Source: Myxococcota bacterium (GTDB lineage Bacteria; Myxococcota_A; UBA9160; UBA6930). From it: a stretch of DNA of 64,000 nt. Below are positions 16,623-25,298 of this stretch, piece after piece. The notes beneath the pieces were generated by a model. The model did not search any database. It was not told where the DNA came from and was given only the letters and a program-made list of their open reading frames with translations. The translations under genes and the position numbers were made by a program. How positions within the stretch are numbered: position 1 is the first letter of the stretch; the number at the start of each line of letters is the position of its first letter. The DNA is taken from positions 118,329 to 182,328 of the forward strand of contig JANQOX010000015.1 of the NCBI GenBank assembly GCA_028285625.1, given 5' to 3'.

Positions 16623-18107
16623 ATGAGCCTGAACCTCGGTTGCATCCTGCTGGCCGGCGCCCAGGAGCGCCCGGACCACGTCGCCGTCAAGCTCGGCGAC
16701 CGCACCCTCACCTACGCCGAGCTCGACCGAGCGGCCCGCGGCGTGGCCACCAGCCTGCGCGCCCGCAAGATCGAGCCGGGCAGTCAGGTGGCGCTCATGG
16801 TGCCGAACGTGCCCGAGTTCACGATCGCGTACTTCGGCGCCCTCTACGCCGGCTGCGCGGTGGTGCCGCTCAACGTGCTGCTCTCGGCGCCCGAGGTCAG
16901 CTACCACATTGGCGACAGCGACGCGCAGATCCTGATCGCGCACCCCCTGTTCAAGGAGCCCGCAAGCAAGGGCGCCGAGGGGGCGGGCGTGCCGCTGTGC
17001 TGGACCGAGGGCGGTGGACCCGACGACCTGGCCGCGTGGATGGGGGCCGACCCGCTGCCGGCGCTGCACGACACGAACCCCGACGACACGGCCGTCATCC
17101 TCTACACCTCGGGCACCACCGGCAAGCCGAAGGGCGCCGAACTCAGCCACGCCAACCTGTTCGTGAACTGCGCGATGGTGGTGCCGCGCCTGCTGCCGCT
17201 CGCGAACGACGACGTGGCGCTGGCCACGCTGCCGCTCTTCCACAGCTTCGGGCAGACCTGCATCCAGAACGCGACGATCGCGGCGGGTGGCACCTTCACG
17301 TTGCTGCCGCGCTTCACGCCCGAAGAGGCGGTGGAGATCATCGCGCGCGACCAGGTCACGCTGTTCGCCGGCGTGCCCACCATGTACTTCGCCATCCTGC
17401 ACCACGAGGGGCCGGCCGACCTTTCGAGCCTGCGGTACTGCATGGCTGGCGGTGCGCCCATGCCCGTCGAGGTGATGAAGGCCTTCGAAGAAAAGTACCC
17501 GGTGCAGATTCTCGAGGGCTATGGCCTCAGCGAGACGTCGCCGGTGGCGAGCTTCAACATGCTCGACAAGCCGCGCCACCCCGGCTCGATCGGCTACCCG
17601 GTCTGGGGCGTCGAGATGGCCATCCTCGACGACAAGGACCAGCCGCTGCCCGACGGCGAGCGCGGCGAGATCTGCATCCGCGGCCACAACATCATGAAGG
17701 GCTACCGCGGTCGCCCCGACGCCACGCGCGAGACCATGCGCAGCGGCTGGTTCCACTCGGGCGACATCGGCATCCGCGACGCCGACGGCAGCTTCCGCAT
17801 CGTGGACCGGGTGAAGGACATGATCCTGCGCGGTGGCTTCAACGTGTACCCGCGCGAGGTCGAAGAGGTGCTCTACAGCCACCCCGCCATCATCGAGGCA
17901 GCGGTGATCGGCACCCCCCACGAGAGCCACGGCGAAGAGGTGAAGGCCTTCGTCGCCCTCGCCAAGGACCAGCAGGTCGAGGAGGCGGAGGTGATCGCGT
18001 ACTGCAAGGAGCGCCTGGCCGCCTACAAGTACCCGCGCAGCGTCGAATTCATCGAGTCGCTGCCCAAGGGCCCGACCGGCAAGATCCTGAAGCGCGAGCT
18101 TCGCTAA
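16623..18107 (+). CDS. fatty-acyl-CoA ligase (AMP-binding enzyme)
   Basis: A 494-residue ANL-superfamily adenylating enzyme that activates a carboxylic acid through an acyl-AMP to its CoA thioester. The P-loop LYTSGTTGKPKG is at about residues 160-171, EGYGLSETSP at about 297-306, the hinge RVKDMILRGGFNVYP at about 397-411, and the catalytic Lys in PTGKILKREL at the C-terminus. Medium- or long-chain fatty acids are likely given the size and family. The next gene, convergent, is a WS/DGAT acyltransferase that would use acyl-CoA. Confidence 0.93.
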   Translation: MSLNLGCILLAGAQERPDHVAVKLGDRTLTYAELDRAARGVATSLRARKIEPGSQVALMVPNVPEFTIAYFGALYAGCAVVPLNVLLSAPEVSYHIGDSDAQILIAHPLFKEPASKGAEGAGVPLCWTEGGGPDDLAAWMGADPLPALHDTNPDDTAVILYTSGTTGKPKGAELSHANLFVNCAMVVPRLLPLANDDVALATLPLFHSFGQTCIQNATIAAGGTFTLLPRFTPEEAVEIIARDQVTLFAGVPTMYFAILHHEGPADLSSLRYCMAGGAPMPVEVMKAFEEKYPVQILEGYGLSETSPVASFNMLDKPRHPGSIGYPVWGVEMAILDDKDQPLPDGERGEICIRGHNIMKGYRGRPDATRETMRSGWFHSGDIGIRDADGSFRIVDRVKDMILRGGFNVYPREVEEVLYSHPAIIEAAVIGTPHESHGEEVKAFVALAKDQQVEEAEVIAYCKERLAAYKYPRSVEFIESLPKGPTGKILKRELR

Positions 18108-18118
18108 GTCGCCACGCG

Positions 18119-19675
18119 TCAGGCCTCGGCGGCGACGGCCGTCGGGACGAGGTCGGGTTCGTCGTCTGCGTTCGACTCCGACTCGGGATCGACACCGTTG
18201 CGGCGAAGCTTCGGCGGCGCTGCGACCTCCACCTCGACTTCCGGGGGAGCCGTACGCCGTGCCATGTATTCCGAGGTCGCGGCGCCCCGCAGCTCCTCGA
18301 ACGATGCACCCACGTCGGCAACGAACGCGCTCAGGTCGGGGACCAGTTCGTCGTCCGCCGTGAAGCCCCAGCAGAGCTGGTGCTCGTGACTGAACAGGGC
18401 AACACCCAGCCCGCCCCCGGGAAGCAGCGGCACCAGCGGGTAGAGGCCCAGGAGCCGCGCGCCGACCATGAAGAGCGGAAATCGGGGACCGGGTACGTTG
18501 GTAACGATCATGTTGGCCGGTCCATTCGCCAGCTCGACGCCACGGGAGATCAGCTGGGGCGGCAGCCACTCGGCCGCCGCCATCAGCGTGTCCACGGCGA
18601 GGGCTGCGTTCGACCGCTTGAGTTCGTCGGTCTGCCGCTTCACCTCCTCGACGCGATCGAGGGGCGCGTCGAGGGCGATGGGCAGCTCGACGATCCAGGA
18701 CGAGACGTGATTGCCCTGCCGGGTGTCGTGGTCGGCCCGGCGCGTGCTCACCGGTGCGGCGACCCGGAACGAGAGCTCTCGCACGTCGACCCGTCGGCGG
18801 AAGAGGTAGCGGCGCACGGCGCCGGCGACCGTTGCGAGCACCGCGTCGTTCAGGGTGCAGCCGAGTACGCGCGCCACGTCGCGCACGTCGTCGAGTGGCA
18901 TCGTCAGCCACTCGAGTCGCCGATGTGCGCCCAGCGTGCCATTGATCGGGGTCTCCGAAGCCGGGTTCAGCAGGAACCCCATCATGTCGCGCAGCGCGGC
19001 GAGTCGATCGCCGAGGGCGGGTGCCGGTTCGGTCTCCTCTTCCCGCGGCGCAAGCAGGCGCCGCGCCGCGCCGAGCGGGCGAGAGAGCGCGCGGCCCAGC
19101 GAGTCGGCGAGCAACTCCGTGGCGCCGGGGACCGGCCGCGGCATGTACGGTACGGGCTCGGTTTCCTCGACCCGCGGCGACGGAGAGAACAGGATCTGCG
19201 AGAGGTCCGCCCCCGCGGCGCCATCGATCATGCAGTGGTGGATCTTGTTCAGCAGGGCGAACTGCTCGCCTCCCTCGACACCCTCGATCAGCCACATCTC
19301 CCAGAGCGGGTGTCGGCGGTCGAGGGGGCGTGAGTGGATGCGCGCGCACAACTCCTGAAGCTGCAGCCGGCCACCGGGCTTTGGAAGCGACAGGTGTCGG
19401 ATGTGGTAGCCGAGGTCGAAGTGGCGGTCGTCGATCCAGACCGGCCAGCCCTCGATGGGGACGTAGGCGAGCTTCTGCCGGTAGCGGGGGATCCAGTGCA
19501 GTACGGATTCCACGGCCTGGCGGAAGCGGTCGACATCGATGCCGCCCTCGGGTCCGCGTAGCGGGCCGGACTCGAGGATGGCGAGCCCACCGACGTGCAT
19601 CGGCTGATTCTCGCTCTCGGCCCAGAGGAAGCTGGCGTCCTGGGCGCTCAGTCGGTCGTAGGCGTAGCGTGCCAC
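18119..19675 (-). CDS. wax ester synthase/diacylglycerol acyltransferase (WS/DGAT)
   Basis: A 518-residue acyltransferase that makes wax esters or triacylglycerol from acyl-CoA. The catalytic HHxxxDG motif reads HHCMIDG at residues 146-152. Other family marks are LSAQDASFLWAE at the N-terminus, the PLW segment, and the later NVPGPRFPLFMVGARLLGLYP and GGLGVALFSH-type regions. I chose the GTG at 19675 because AAGGAGG (CCTCCTT on the plus strand at 19681-19687) lies exactly 5 bases upstream; an in-frame TTG ten codons earlier has no such site. The acidic C-terminal 60 residues are low complexity. Confidence 0.92.
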   Translation of the reverse strand: MARYAYDRLSAQDASFLWAESENQPMHVGGLAILESGPLRGPEGGIDVDRFRQAVESVLHWIPRYRQKLAYVPIEGWPVWIDDRHFDLGYHIRHLSLPKPGGRLQLQELCARIHSRPLDRRHPLWEMWLIEGVEGGEQFALLNKIHHCMIDGAAGADLSQILFSPSPRVEETEPVPYMPRPVPGATELLADSLGRALSRPLGAARRLLAPREEETEPAPALGDRLAALRDMMGFLLNPASETPINGTLGAHRRLEWLTMPLDDVRDVARVLGCTLNDAVLATVAGAVRRYLFRRRVDVRELSFRVAAPVSTRRADHDTRQGNHVSSWIVELPIALDAPLDRVEEVKRQTDELKRSNAALAVDTLMAAAEWLPPQLISRGVELANGPANMIVTNVPGPRFPLFMVGARLLGLYPLVPLLPGGGLGVALFSHEHQLCWGFTADDELVPDLSAFVADVGASFEELRGAATSEYMARRTAPPEVEVEVAAPPKLRRNGVDPESESNADDEPDLVPTAVAAEA

Positions 19676-19856
19676 GGGACCCTCCTTGCCCCTCCGTATC
19701 AGCAAGTCGCGTGCCCGACAGCGTGTCGCCGTGAGGCATCGACGGGGCGCAAGAGCGCCACGGGCTGCCGCCCGAGCGGGCAGCAGGAGAATGCGTTGCC
19801 CATCCGGGCGGCAGTCGGCCGTGCCGACACGGGCACAGCCGAAGACGCGAACCGCG
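19676..19856. other. intergenic region between thioesterase and WS/DGAT genes
   Basis: The 181 bp hold the WS/DGAT ribosome-binding site at 19681-19687 and two inverted repeats, a 9-bp stem at 19816-19841 and a bulged stem at 19764-19784. No credible small reading frame with a ribosome-binding site was seen. Confidence 0.5.
19816..19841 (-). terminator. candidate hairpin downstream of thioesterase gene
   Basis: CGGC-C-GTGCC pairs with GGCAC-A-GCCG around a six-base loop, a nine-pair stem with one mismatch. It starts 16 bp after the thioesterase stop on the minus strand. There is no T-run, which is common for GC-rich genomes, so termination activity is only plausible. Confidence 0.4.
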
Positions 19857-20597
19857 CTAGGACTCCCGCCCTTCGCGCTCGGCGATCAGCTTCTGGAACG
19901 TGCCGGGCAGGATGCTGATGAAGAGGCCTTCGCCCTCAGCGCACAGGACGTCGCCCGCGTGAAGCGTGCCCTTGGCCGTGATCTTGCGGCCGCTCACGCC
20001 CTCGACCCACGCGTCGAAGCGCAGCTCGGTGTGCAGCGGCGTGGGCTTGCGGTAGTGCGTGATCAGACGGCCCGTCATGCCCGGGCTGCCCGTGAGCGAC
20101 TGCACGAACCCCAGCACCTCGTCGAACGCCGCGGCCACGTAGCCGCCATGGACGCAGCCCGGCGGGCCTTCGTAGGCCGATCCGAAGGTGACGCGCGCGG
20201 CGGCGCGCTCGCCCTCGGGCCAGACCTCGATCGGCGGCGACAGGGGGTTGCTGCGCCCGATGAAGGGGCTGAAGTCGAAGTGGCCGCCGCCGGGCCCCTC
20301 GCCATCGTTCTCGGTAGGCGATGCGTAGCCGCCGCCCTTGGTGCGCTCGGCGAGGGCGGTCTCGGCCACGCCCACGTAGCGCTGCCGGACCGGGTGCGTC
20401 GCCAGGTGCTCGGCATACTGCTCCAGCCGCTCGGCCGCCGTCGCCAGCTCGGATTCCGGGGCGTCGCTGATGACCAGCCGCTCCACCACCTGGCGCATGG
20501 CCTCGGCAAGCCGCCTGCGCATGGCCCAGACGCCGGTGGCAGGCAGGCTCGTCTGTCGCCACCGCGGGTGGTCGGGTGTCTTGGGGTCGTCACTCAT
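19857..20597 (-). CDS. PaaI-like hotdog thioesterase
   Basis: A 246-residue protein whose C-terminal 140 residues are a hotdog-fold thioesterase. The segment CVHGGYVAAAFDEVLG (about residues 147-162) is the characteristic HGG-turn and helix, with its acidic catalytic residue. The sheet that follows carries LITHYRKPTPLHTEL. Enzymes of this type hydrolyse acyl-CoA. The N-terminal 75 residues are helical and not assigned. It lies upstream of the WS/DGAT gene on the same strand, so acyl-CoA hydrolysis and storage-lipid synthesis may be linked. Confidence 0.85.
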   Translation of the reverse strand: MSDDPKTPDHPRWRQTSLPATGVWAMRRRLAEAMRQVVERLVISDAPESELATAAERLEQYAEHLATHPVRQRYVGVAETALAERTKGGGYASPTENDGEGPGGGHFDFSPFIGRSNPLSPPIEVWPEGERAAARVTFGSAYEGPPGCVHGGYVAAAFDEVLGFVQSLTGSPGMTGRLITHYRKPTPLHTELRFDAWVEGVSGRKITAKGTLHAGDVLCAEGEGLFISILPGTFQKLIAEREGRES

Positions 20598-20634
20598 TGC
20601 GCGCTCCGCATGCGAGGGTTCGCAGGTTTTCCGA

Positions 20635-21264
20635 TCACCGCCGGTTTCGCCACACGCTGCGCGTGGACCGCATCTCGAGGGTGCGCTGGCCCGCGCCTTC
20701 GGGCGTTCCGCGCAGCTCGAAGCCCGCCCGCCCGGTTTCGGGGCTCGACGCGTTGTTCAGCGCCTCGGGGAAACGATCGAGCAGGGCCCGGCCGAACGCG
20801 TTGGTGTCGGTCGGCTGGCGAAGCTCGGCGAAGTCCACGGTCGGAACGACCGCCACGATCAACTGCAGCGCCGTGCCCCGGCCGAGCATCTCCTGCCGGT
20901 CCATACCGCCTCCGGCTCTCAGGGTGCCCGCCTCGTCGAACTCGAGCACCAGTTCCTGGCGCTGCGAGTGCGCCGACCCGATGGCGAACTTGAAGTACCG
21001 CAGCCACGAGTACGGAATCGACAGTCCGAACTGCAGCTCGCCTACCGTGAGCCTCTCGTAGAGCATGGCGAAGCCGCCGGGCGTGGTACTGATCCGATCC
21101 GGCGGCCCGAGCGAGCGGAGTACCTGCCCGAGCTCCGAAGTACCGGGCTCGATGGCGATGGGCTCGCTCGGGAGGGGCTTGCCCAGGTTCGTGGTCAGGG
21201 TGGTGCAGGCCGGCAGCACCGCGCAGGCGAGCAGCAGCCCCAGGCATCGGGCTCGCCGATTCAC
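20635..21264 (-). CDS. lipoprotein with BamE/SmpA-like repeat (third gene of LLM operon)
   Basis: A 209-residue predicted lipoprotein. The GTG start overlaps the stop of the preceding lipoprotein gene by four bases (GTGA). A signal peptide ends in VLPAC, a lipobox with Cys17. The mature part contains ELGQVLRSLGPPDRIS, the helix-turn pattern of the SmpA/OmlA (BamE)-like fold, as in the upstream paralogue. The family is not otherwise recognised. A role in the outer membrane or periplasm is inferred only from the signal. Confidence 0.75.
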   Translation of the reverse strand: MNRRARCLGLLLACAVLPACTTLTTNLGKPLPSEPIAIEPGTSELGQVLRSLGPPDRISTTPGGFAMLYERLTVGELQFGLSIPYSWLRYFKFAIGSAHSQRQELVLEFDEAGTLRAGGGMDRQEMLGRGTALQLIVAVVPTVDFAELRQPTDTNAFGRALLDRFPEALNNASSPETGRAGFELRGTPEGAGQRTLEMRSTRSVWRNRR

Positions 21265-21605
21265 GGTGCGGGTTCGCTCGCGCTCCAGGCGGTGAGTACG
21301 CCGTCCGCGTCGAAGAAGAAGACGGAGCGATCGTAGTCGATGTCTTCGTGCACACGGTTGAACACGATCAGTACCGCAGCACTGCCCTTCGTCTCTTCGC
21401 GTAGGTAGTAGAAGACCGTCCGCTCGCCGAGCGCGATCAACTGGCTGGGCGGGCCCAGCGCCGTGAGCACGTCGTCCTCGGTCGTCTTGCCCACCTCGAA
21501 GGCGAGCGGCGCATCGCCGCGCCAGGTGATGCCCGCACCGCGCTCGTAGCTCACACAGGCAGGCAGTGTCACGACTGTGGCGACGAGAATCAGGCACCAC
21601 CGCAT
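21261..21605 (-). CDS. small BamE/SmpA-like lipoprotein
   Basis: A 114-residue predicted lipoprotein with signal MRWCLILVATVVTLPAC (lipobox LPAC, Cys17). The mature region has VGKTTEDDVLTALGPPS, the SmpA/OmlA-type helix-turn, then two beta-rich stretches (RTVFYYL, AAVLIVFNR). The start codon overlaps the stop of the LLM gene (TGATG) and its own stop overlaps the next lipoprotein (GTGA). All three are therefore probably translated together. The function is unknown; the paralogous pair suggests a gene duplication. Confidence 0.75.
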   Translation of the reverse strand: MRWCLILVATVVTLPACVSYERGAGITWRGDAPLAFEVGKTTEDDVLTALGPPSQLIALGERTVFYYLREETKGSAAVLIVFNRVHEDIDYDRSVFFFDADGVLTAWSASEPAP

Positions 21606-22618
21606 CAGCTGGCCCCACCGAACGTGTCGAGAATGGCGGCGAGGTTGTCCTGGATCGCCCCGGGCTTGAGCCCCACCGAAGGTGAGTAGAAGAGCGCCTC
21701 GTCGCAGAGTTCGTTCCACTGCGCCAGGCGATCCTTGGCCTCGTCGGGCGTGCACGCGATGGCGATCTCGTCCACCAGGTCGTCGGGCACGGCCTCGGCC
21801 ATGGCCTTCGTGTCGAAGCTGCGCAGCGCCTTGCGGCAGGCCTGGCCCACTTCGCGCAGGCCGTGCAGGTCGAGCACCGAGTGGTAGAGCTCGGTGGTGA
21901 GGTAGAAGCCGATCTGCCCCTTGGCATTCGTCACCGCCTGCTCGCGCGTATCGGCGAGCGAGGTCATCACGTACGGCTTGAGGGCGCACGCACCCGAAGG
22001 CCGGCCTGCCTTCTCTTCGGCTTCGCGAAGTCCCGGCAGGGTCACCTCGCGGTGCCAGCGCCGCGTGGCGATGGGGTGGCCCACCAGTCCGTCGGCGGCG
22101 GTGCCGGCCGCGCGCACCATGCCGCGGTTGACGGCCGCGATCCAGATGGGGATCGACTCGCGCGCGGCACCGGGCCGCGCATAGATCGGCACCTTCAGGT
22201 CCCAGAACGTGCCCTCGAAGCGCAGGCCGCCACCCTTCTGGGCGCCGATGGCCTCTCGTACCAGCTGGACCAGCTCGACCATGCGCGCGGCCGGCTTCGA
22301 GAACGGCATGCCGAACCAGTCCTCGTTCATGCGGCGCGTGGCGCTGCCAAGGCCCAGCACGAAGCGGCCGCCCGAGAGCTCGTCCAGGTCCATGGCCGCG
22401 CTCGCGTGCAGCAGCGGCGAGCGGGTGAAGGCGTTGGCGATGCCCGTGCCGATGCGGATGCGCGAGGTCGCGCCCGCGATGGCGCCGAGGGCCACGTAGC
22501 CGTGGCGGTTGAAGAACTCGATGGAGAAGACGCTGTCGAAGCCCGCAGCCTCGGCCCGCACGGCCAGGTCGAGGTCGGCCCGCGCCGTGCCACCGGTGAG
22601 GATCAGCCCGTGTTGCAT
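21605..22618 (-). CDS. LLM-class flavin/F420-dependent oxidoreductase
   Basis: A 337-residue TIM-barrel protein of the bacterial luciferase-like (LLM) superfamily. These enzymes use FMN or coenzyme F420; the cofactor cannot be decided by reading. Typical elements are the ADLDLAVRAEAAGFDSV opening, TSRIRIGTGIANAFTRSP, the DLDELSGGRFVLGLGSA motif and GHPIATRRW near the middle. The substrate is unknown. It heads a three-gene overlapping set with two small lipoproteins, an unusual pairing of a cytosolic oxidoreductase with envelope proteins. Confidence 0.88.
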   Translation of the reverse strand: MQHGLILTGGTARADLDLAVRAEAAGFDSVFSIEFFNRHGYVALGAIAGATSRIRIGTGIANAFTRSPLLHASAAMDLDELSGGRFVLGLGSATRRMNEDWFGMPFSKPAARMVELVQLVREAIGAQKGGGLRFEGTFWDLKVPIYARPGAARESIPIWIAAVNRGMVRAAGTAADGLVGHPIATRRWHREVTLPGLREAEEKAGRPSGACALKPYVMTSLADTREQAVTNAKGQIGFYLTTELYHSVLDLHGLREVGQACRKALRSFDTKAMAEAVPDDLVDEIAIACTPDEAKDRLAQWNELCDEALFYSPSVGLKPGAIQDNLAAILDTFGGAS

Positions 22619-22662
22619 GGCGCAATCCTAGCGATTTCGCGGGTTTCCGTGGGCCGGGGGGC

Positions 22663-22679
22663 GTGACCGGATTCGTCAC
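22663..22679. promoter_or_regulatory. inverted repeat in divergent promoter region
   Basis: GTGAC and GTCAC are separated by seven bases in the 107-bp gap between the LLM gene and the zinc-ribbon gene. The spacing fits a small dimeric-regulator site, but no regulator is known and chance occurrence is possible. Confidence 0.25.
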
Positions 22680-22725
22680 AGCCAAGCGGTTTCATGAAGT
22701 GGCCCCGAAGGATGTTGGAGGAATC

Positions 22726-22953
22726 ATGGACCGACGAGACATGCTCGACCGACCCCTACGCACCCTCTCCCGCTGCCTGGTCTGCGGCTCGAGCGAGGTT
22801 CGCACCGACGAGGTGATCGACCGCGGGCTCGTGCTGCTGGCCGAATGCCCGCGCTGCGATCACCGCTGGACCGAGCGGCCCATCGCCGGCGTCGGCCATC
22901 CGACGCGAACGGTCGTGCATCTGCCCGCCGCGGGGACCGCCACCGCCGCGTAG
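22726..22953 (+). CDS. 75-residue zinc-ribbon protein
   Basis: A small protein with a CLVC knuckle and a CPRC knuckle separated by about 22 residues, giving a single zinc ribbon followed by HRWTER. I chose the ATG at 22726 because TTGGAGGAATC supplies GGAGGA five bases upstream; an upstream GTG at 22663 would add 21 residues without a ribosome-binding site. It is 15 bp upstream of two ArsA-type ATPases and may be part of that operon. The name is descriptive; the partner or nucleic acid bound is unknown. Confidence 0.75.
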   Translation: MDRRDMLDRPLRTLSRCLVCGSSEVRTDEVIDRGLVLLAECPRCDHRWTERPIAGVGHPTRTVVHLPAAGTATAA

Positions 22954-22968
22954 TGATAACGTCGCGGT

Positions 22969-24147
22969 GTGCGACAGGTGCTCTACACCGGTAAGGGCGG
23001 CGTCGGCAAGACCACGGTCAGTGCGGCCACCGCAGCATGTGCTTCGGCGCGCGGTTCGCGCACGCTGGTCGCCTCGGCCGATGCGGCGCACAGCCTCGGC
23101 GACGTGCTCGGACTGCGACTCGGGCCCGAACCCACGGCGGTTGCACCCGGGCTCGATGCGCTCGAGGTAGACGTTCGCCACGAGACCGAGCGCCACTTCG
23201 GTTCGATTCGCGACTACCTGATTTCGCTGTTCCGGCACCAGGGGATCGAAGAGATCGTGGCGGACGAGCTGGCGCTGCTGCCGGGTGCCGAAGAACTCAC
23301 GACCCTGCTGGCCGTGCGCCACTGGGCCGCCGAGGGTGGCTACGACCTGGTGGTGGTCGATTGCGCGCCGACCGACGCGGCGCTCCGCCTTCTCACCCTG
23401 CCCGAGATCGCACGGTCGGCCCTGCGTGTGCTGCTGCGCGTGCAGCGCGCTGCGGCGTCGGTGGTGACGCCCCTCGCGCGCAACCTGGTGCCGATCCCGC
23501 TGCCCGATGCCAGCGTGTTTCGCGACGCCGAGCAGCTGCTCTACCGGCGCCTGCGAGAGCTGCGCGCCGAGCTGGTCGATGCGCGCACCACCACGCGGCT
23601 GGTGGTGACGCACGAGCGAATGGTGATCGACGAGGCGGTGCGCGCGCACACGGACCTGGCGCTGTTCAGCCTGCACTGCGATGCGGTGGTGATGAATCGG
23701 ATCCTCCCCCAGGCGGCGCTGGCCGAGCCCTTCTTCGCGGAGTGGGGTTCGGTTCAGCAGGAGCGACGGGCTGAGATCGGTGAACGCTTCGCGCCGCTAC
23801 CCGTGCTCGAGTCGCCGCTGGCCGACGATGAGGTCGTCGGCCTCGATGCGCTTCGCGCCCACGGAGACGTGGTGTTCGGAAGCCGCGACCCGAGCGCCAT
23901 CCTGTGCGATGCGCGTCCGCTCGCGTTCGAGCGAACCGAGGCGGGCTACCAGGCGTCGATTCCGTTGCCGCACGCCCAGGCCGATGCGCTCGACGTGGCG
24001 AAGCTCGATGACCAGCTGCTGTTGGCCACGGGCACGCGGCGGCGGGCGGTGCCGCTGCCGCGTCACCTGGCCCGGCTCGACCTGCTGGGTGCACGGCTCA
24101 CCGACGGCCGGCTGGTGGTGCAGCTCGGTGGGGAGGTGACCCCGTGA
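22969..24147 (+). CDS. ArsA/GET3-family ATPase, first of a tandem pair
   Basis: A 392-residue P-loop ATPase. The deviant Walker A GKGGVGKTT is at residues 8-16, followed by SADAAHSLGD (switch I) and VVVDCAPTDAALRLL (switch II region). The position that is Gly in the canonical DTAPTGHTLR-type motif is Asp here. The C-terminal 90 residues form a small beta-rich region like the HSP20-type domain often attached to bacterial ArsA. It lacks the CxxC zinc pair of GET3. Eukaryotic GET3 inserts tail-anchored proteins and ArsA drives arsenite export; no ars transporter is nearby, so the role is open. GTG start. Confidence 0.9.
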   Translation: MRQVLYTGKGGVGKTTVSAATAACASARGSRTLVASADAAHSLGDVLGLRLGPEPTAVAPGLDALEVDVRHETERHFGSIRDYLISLFRHQGIEEIVADELALLPGAEELTTLLAVRHWAAEGGYDLVVVDCAPTDAALRLLTLPEIARSALRVLLRVQRAAASVVTPLARNLVPIPLPDASVFRDAEQLLYRRLRELRAELVDARTTTRLVVTHERMVIDEAVRAHTDLALFSLHCDAVVMNRILPQAALAEPFFAEWGSVQQERRAEIGERFAPLPVLESPLADDEVVGLDALRAHGDVVFGSRDPSAILCDARPLAFERTEAGYQASIPLPHAQADALDVAKLDDQLLLATGTRRRAVPLPRHLARLDLLGARLTDGRLVVQLGGEVTP

Positions 24148-25298
24148 GGGTGCTGCTGCTCACCGGCAAGGGCGGCGTGGGCAAGACGAGCCATGCCGTG
24201 GCCACGGCGTTGGGGGCGGCCCAGCACGGCCACCGCGTCTTTCTGCTCTCGACCGACCCGGCGCACAGCCTGGGCGATGCCATGGCGCGCGAGGTCGGGG
24301 CGCGGCCGCAGCGCGTGGCGCCGGGCGTCGTGGCGCAAGAGGTCGCCGTACTCGAAGAGCTCGACCGAAGCTGGTCCGAGATCCAGGGCTGGCTGCGAGG
24401 GCTCCTTCGGGACGAGGCCGACCCGATCGTGGCCGAAGAACTGCTGGTGTTCCCCGGCCTCGAAGAGCTGGTGGCCCTGCGCGCGGTACGCGAGGTCGAG
24501 GCCACCGGCGATTTCGACGTCTGCGTGGTCGATTGCGCGCCCACGGGTGCCACCCTGCGCATGCTGCGATTTCCCGATGCGCTGCGCATCTTCATGGACA
24601 ACTTCTTCGACCTCGAGCGGCGTGGGGCCCGCCTGCTGCGCCCCCTGCTCGACAAGATTCGCGAGGGCCTGGTGCCCGGTGAAGAGATCTTCGACGCGTT
24701 CGAGCGCCTCTATGGCGATGTGGATGCGGTGCGCCAGATCCTGCTCGACGAAGATCGCACCACCGCGCGTCTGGTGGTGAACCCCAGCCGGGTGGTGGTG
24801 GCCGAGACGCGTCGCTCGTACGCGTACCTCTCGCTCTACGGTGTGGCGACCGACGCCGTGATCGTGAACCGGGTGATGCCCCCGGAGGCCACGTCGGGCT
24901 ACTTCGCGCGCTGGGCCGAGCGCGAGCGGGCCGAGCTGGCCGAGATCGAGGCCTCGTTCCCGGTGCCCACCTTCCAGGCGCCGCTGCGCTCGCGCGAGTT
25001 GCGTGGGCTCGACGATCTGGCCGAGCTCGCCCGCACGCTCTGGGCCGACCACGACCCCGCTCGCGTCTTCACGCGTGCGCGCCCGATCCGGCTCAGCATG
25101 ACGCGCGGCCGGCCGCGCCTCGAGATCGACCTGCCCGGCGCCCAGAAAGAAGAGGTGGACGTGGCCGCCCGGGGCGACGAGCTGCACGTACGCGTGCGCG
25201 ACGCCAGCCGCCGCATCGCGCTGCCGGCATCGGTGACCGGCCGCACCGTGTCGCGCGCCCAGCTGGTGGACGGTGTGCTCCAGATCGACTTCGCCTGA
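24144..25298 (+). CDS. ArsA/GET3-family ATPase, second of a tandem pair
   Basis: A 384-residue paralogue of the preceding ATPase, overlapping it by four bases (GTGA). Walker A GKGGVGKTS is at residues 8-16, STDPAHSLGDAM is switch I, and VVDCAPTGATLRML is the canonical switch II with Gly intact. The C-terminal part (about 305-384) is a beta-rich HSP20-like domain beginning RPIRLSMTRGRPRLEID. No CxxC zinc motif is present. The two paralogues may form a heterodimer in which only one subunit has the canonical switch II; that is inference. Its stop overlaps the start of the BtuF-like gene (TGATG). Confidence 0.9.
   Translation: MRVLLLTGKGGVGKTSHAVATALGAAQHGHRVFLLSTDPAHSLGDAMAREVGARPQRVAPGVVAQEVAVLEELDRSWSEIQGWLRGLLRDEADPIVAEELLVFPGLEELVALRAVREVEATGDFDVCVVDCAPTGATLRMLRFPDALRIFMDNFFDLERRGARLLRPLLDKIREGLVPGEEIFDAFERLYGDVDAVRQILLDEDRTTARLVVNPSRVVVAETRRSYAYLSLYGVATDAVIVNRVMPPEATSGYFARWAERERAELAEIEASFPVPTFQAPLRSRELRGLDDLAELARTLWADHDPARVFTRARPIRLSMTRGRPRLEIDLPGAQKEEVDVAARGDELHVRVRDASRRIALPASVTGRTVSRAQLVDGVLQIDFA

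Noticed and set aside
16320..19739. A 1139-codon open frame on the minus strand
   Set aside because: Overlaps the acyl-CoA ligase and WS/DGAT genes with clear motifs in the correct frames; composition is typical of a shadow.
22663..22725. Upstream GTG start of the zinc-ribbon protein
   Set aside because: No ribosome-binding site, whereas the ATG at 22726 has GGAGGA five bases before it.
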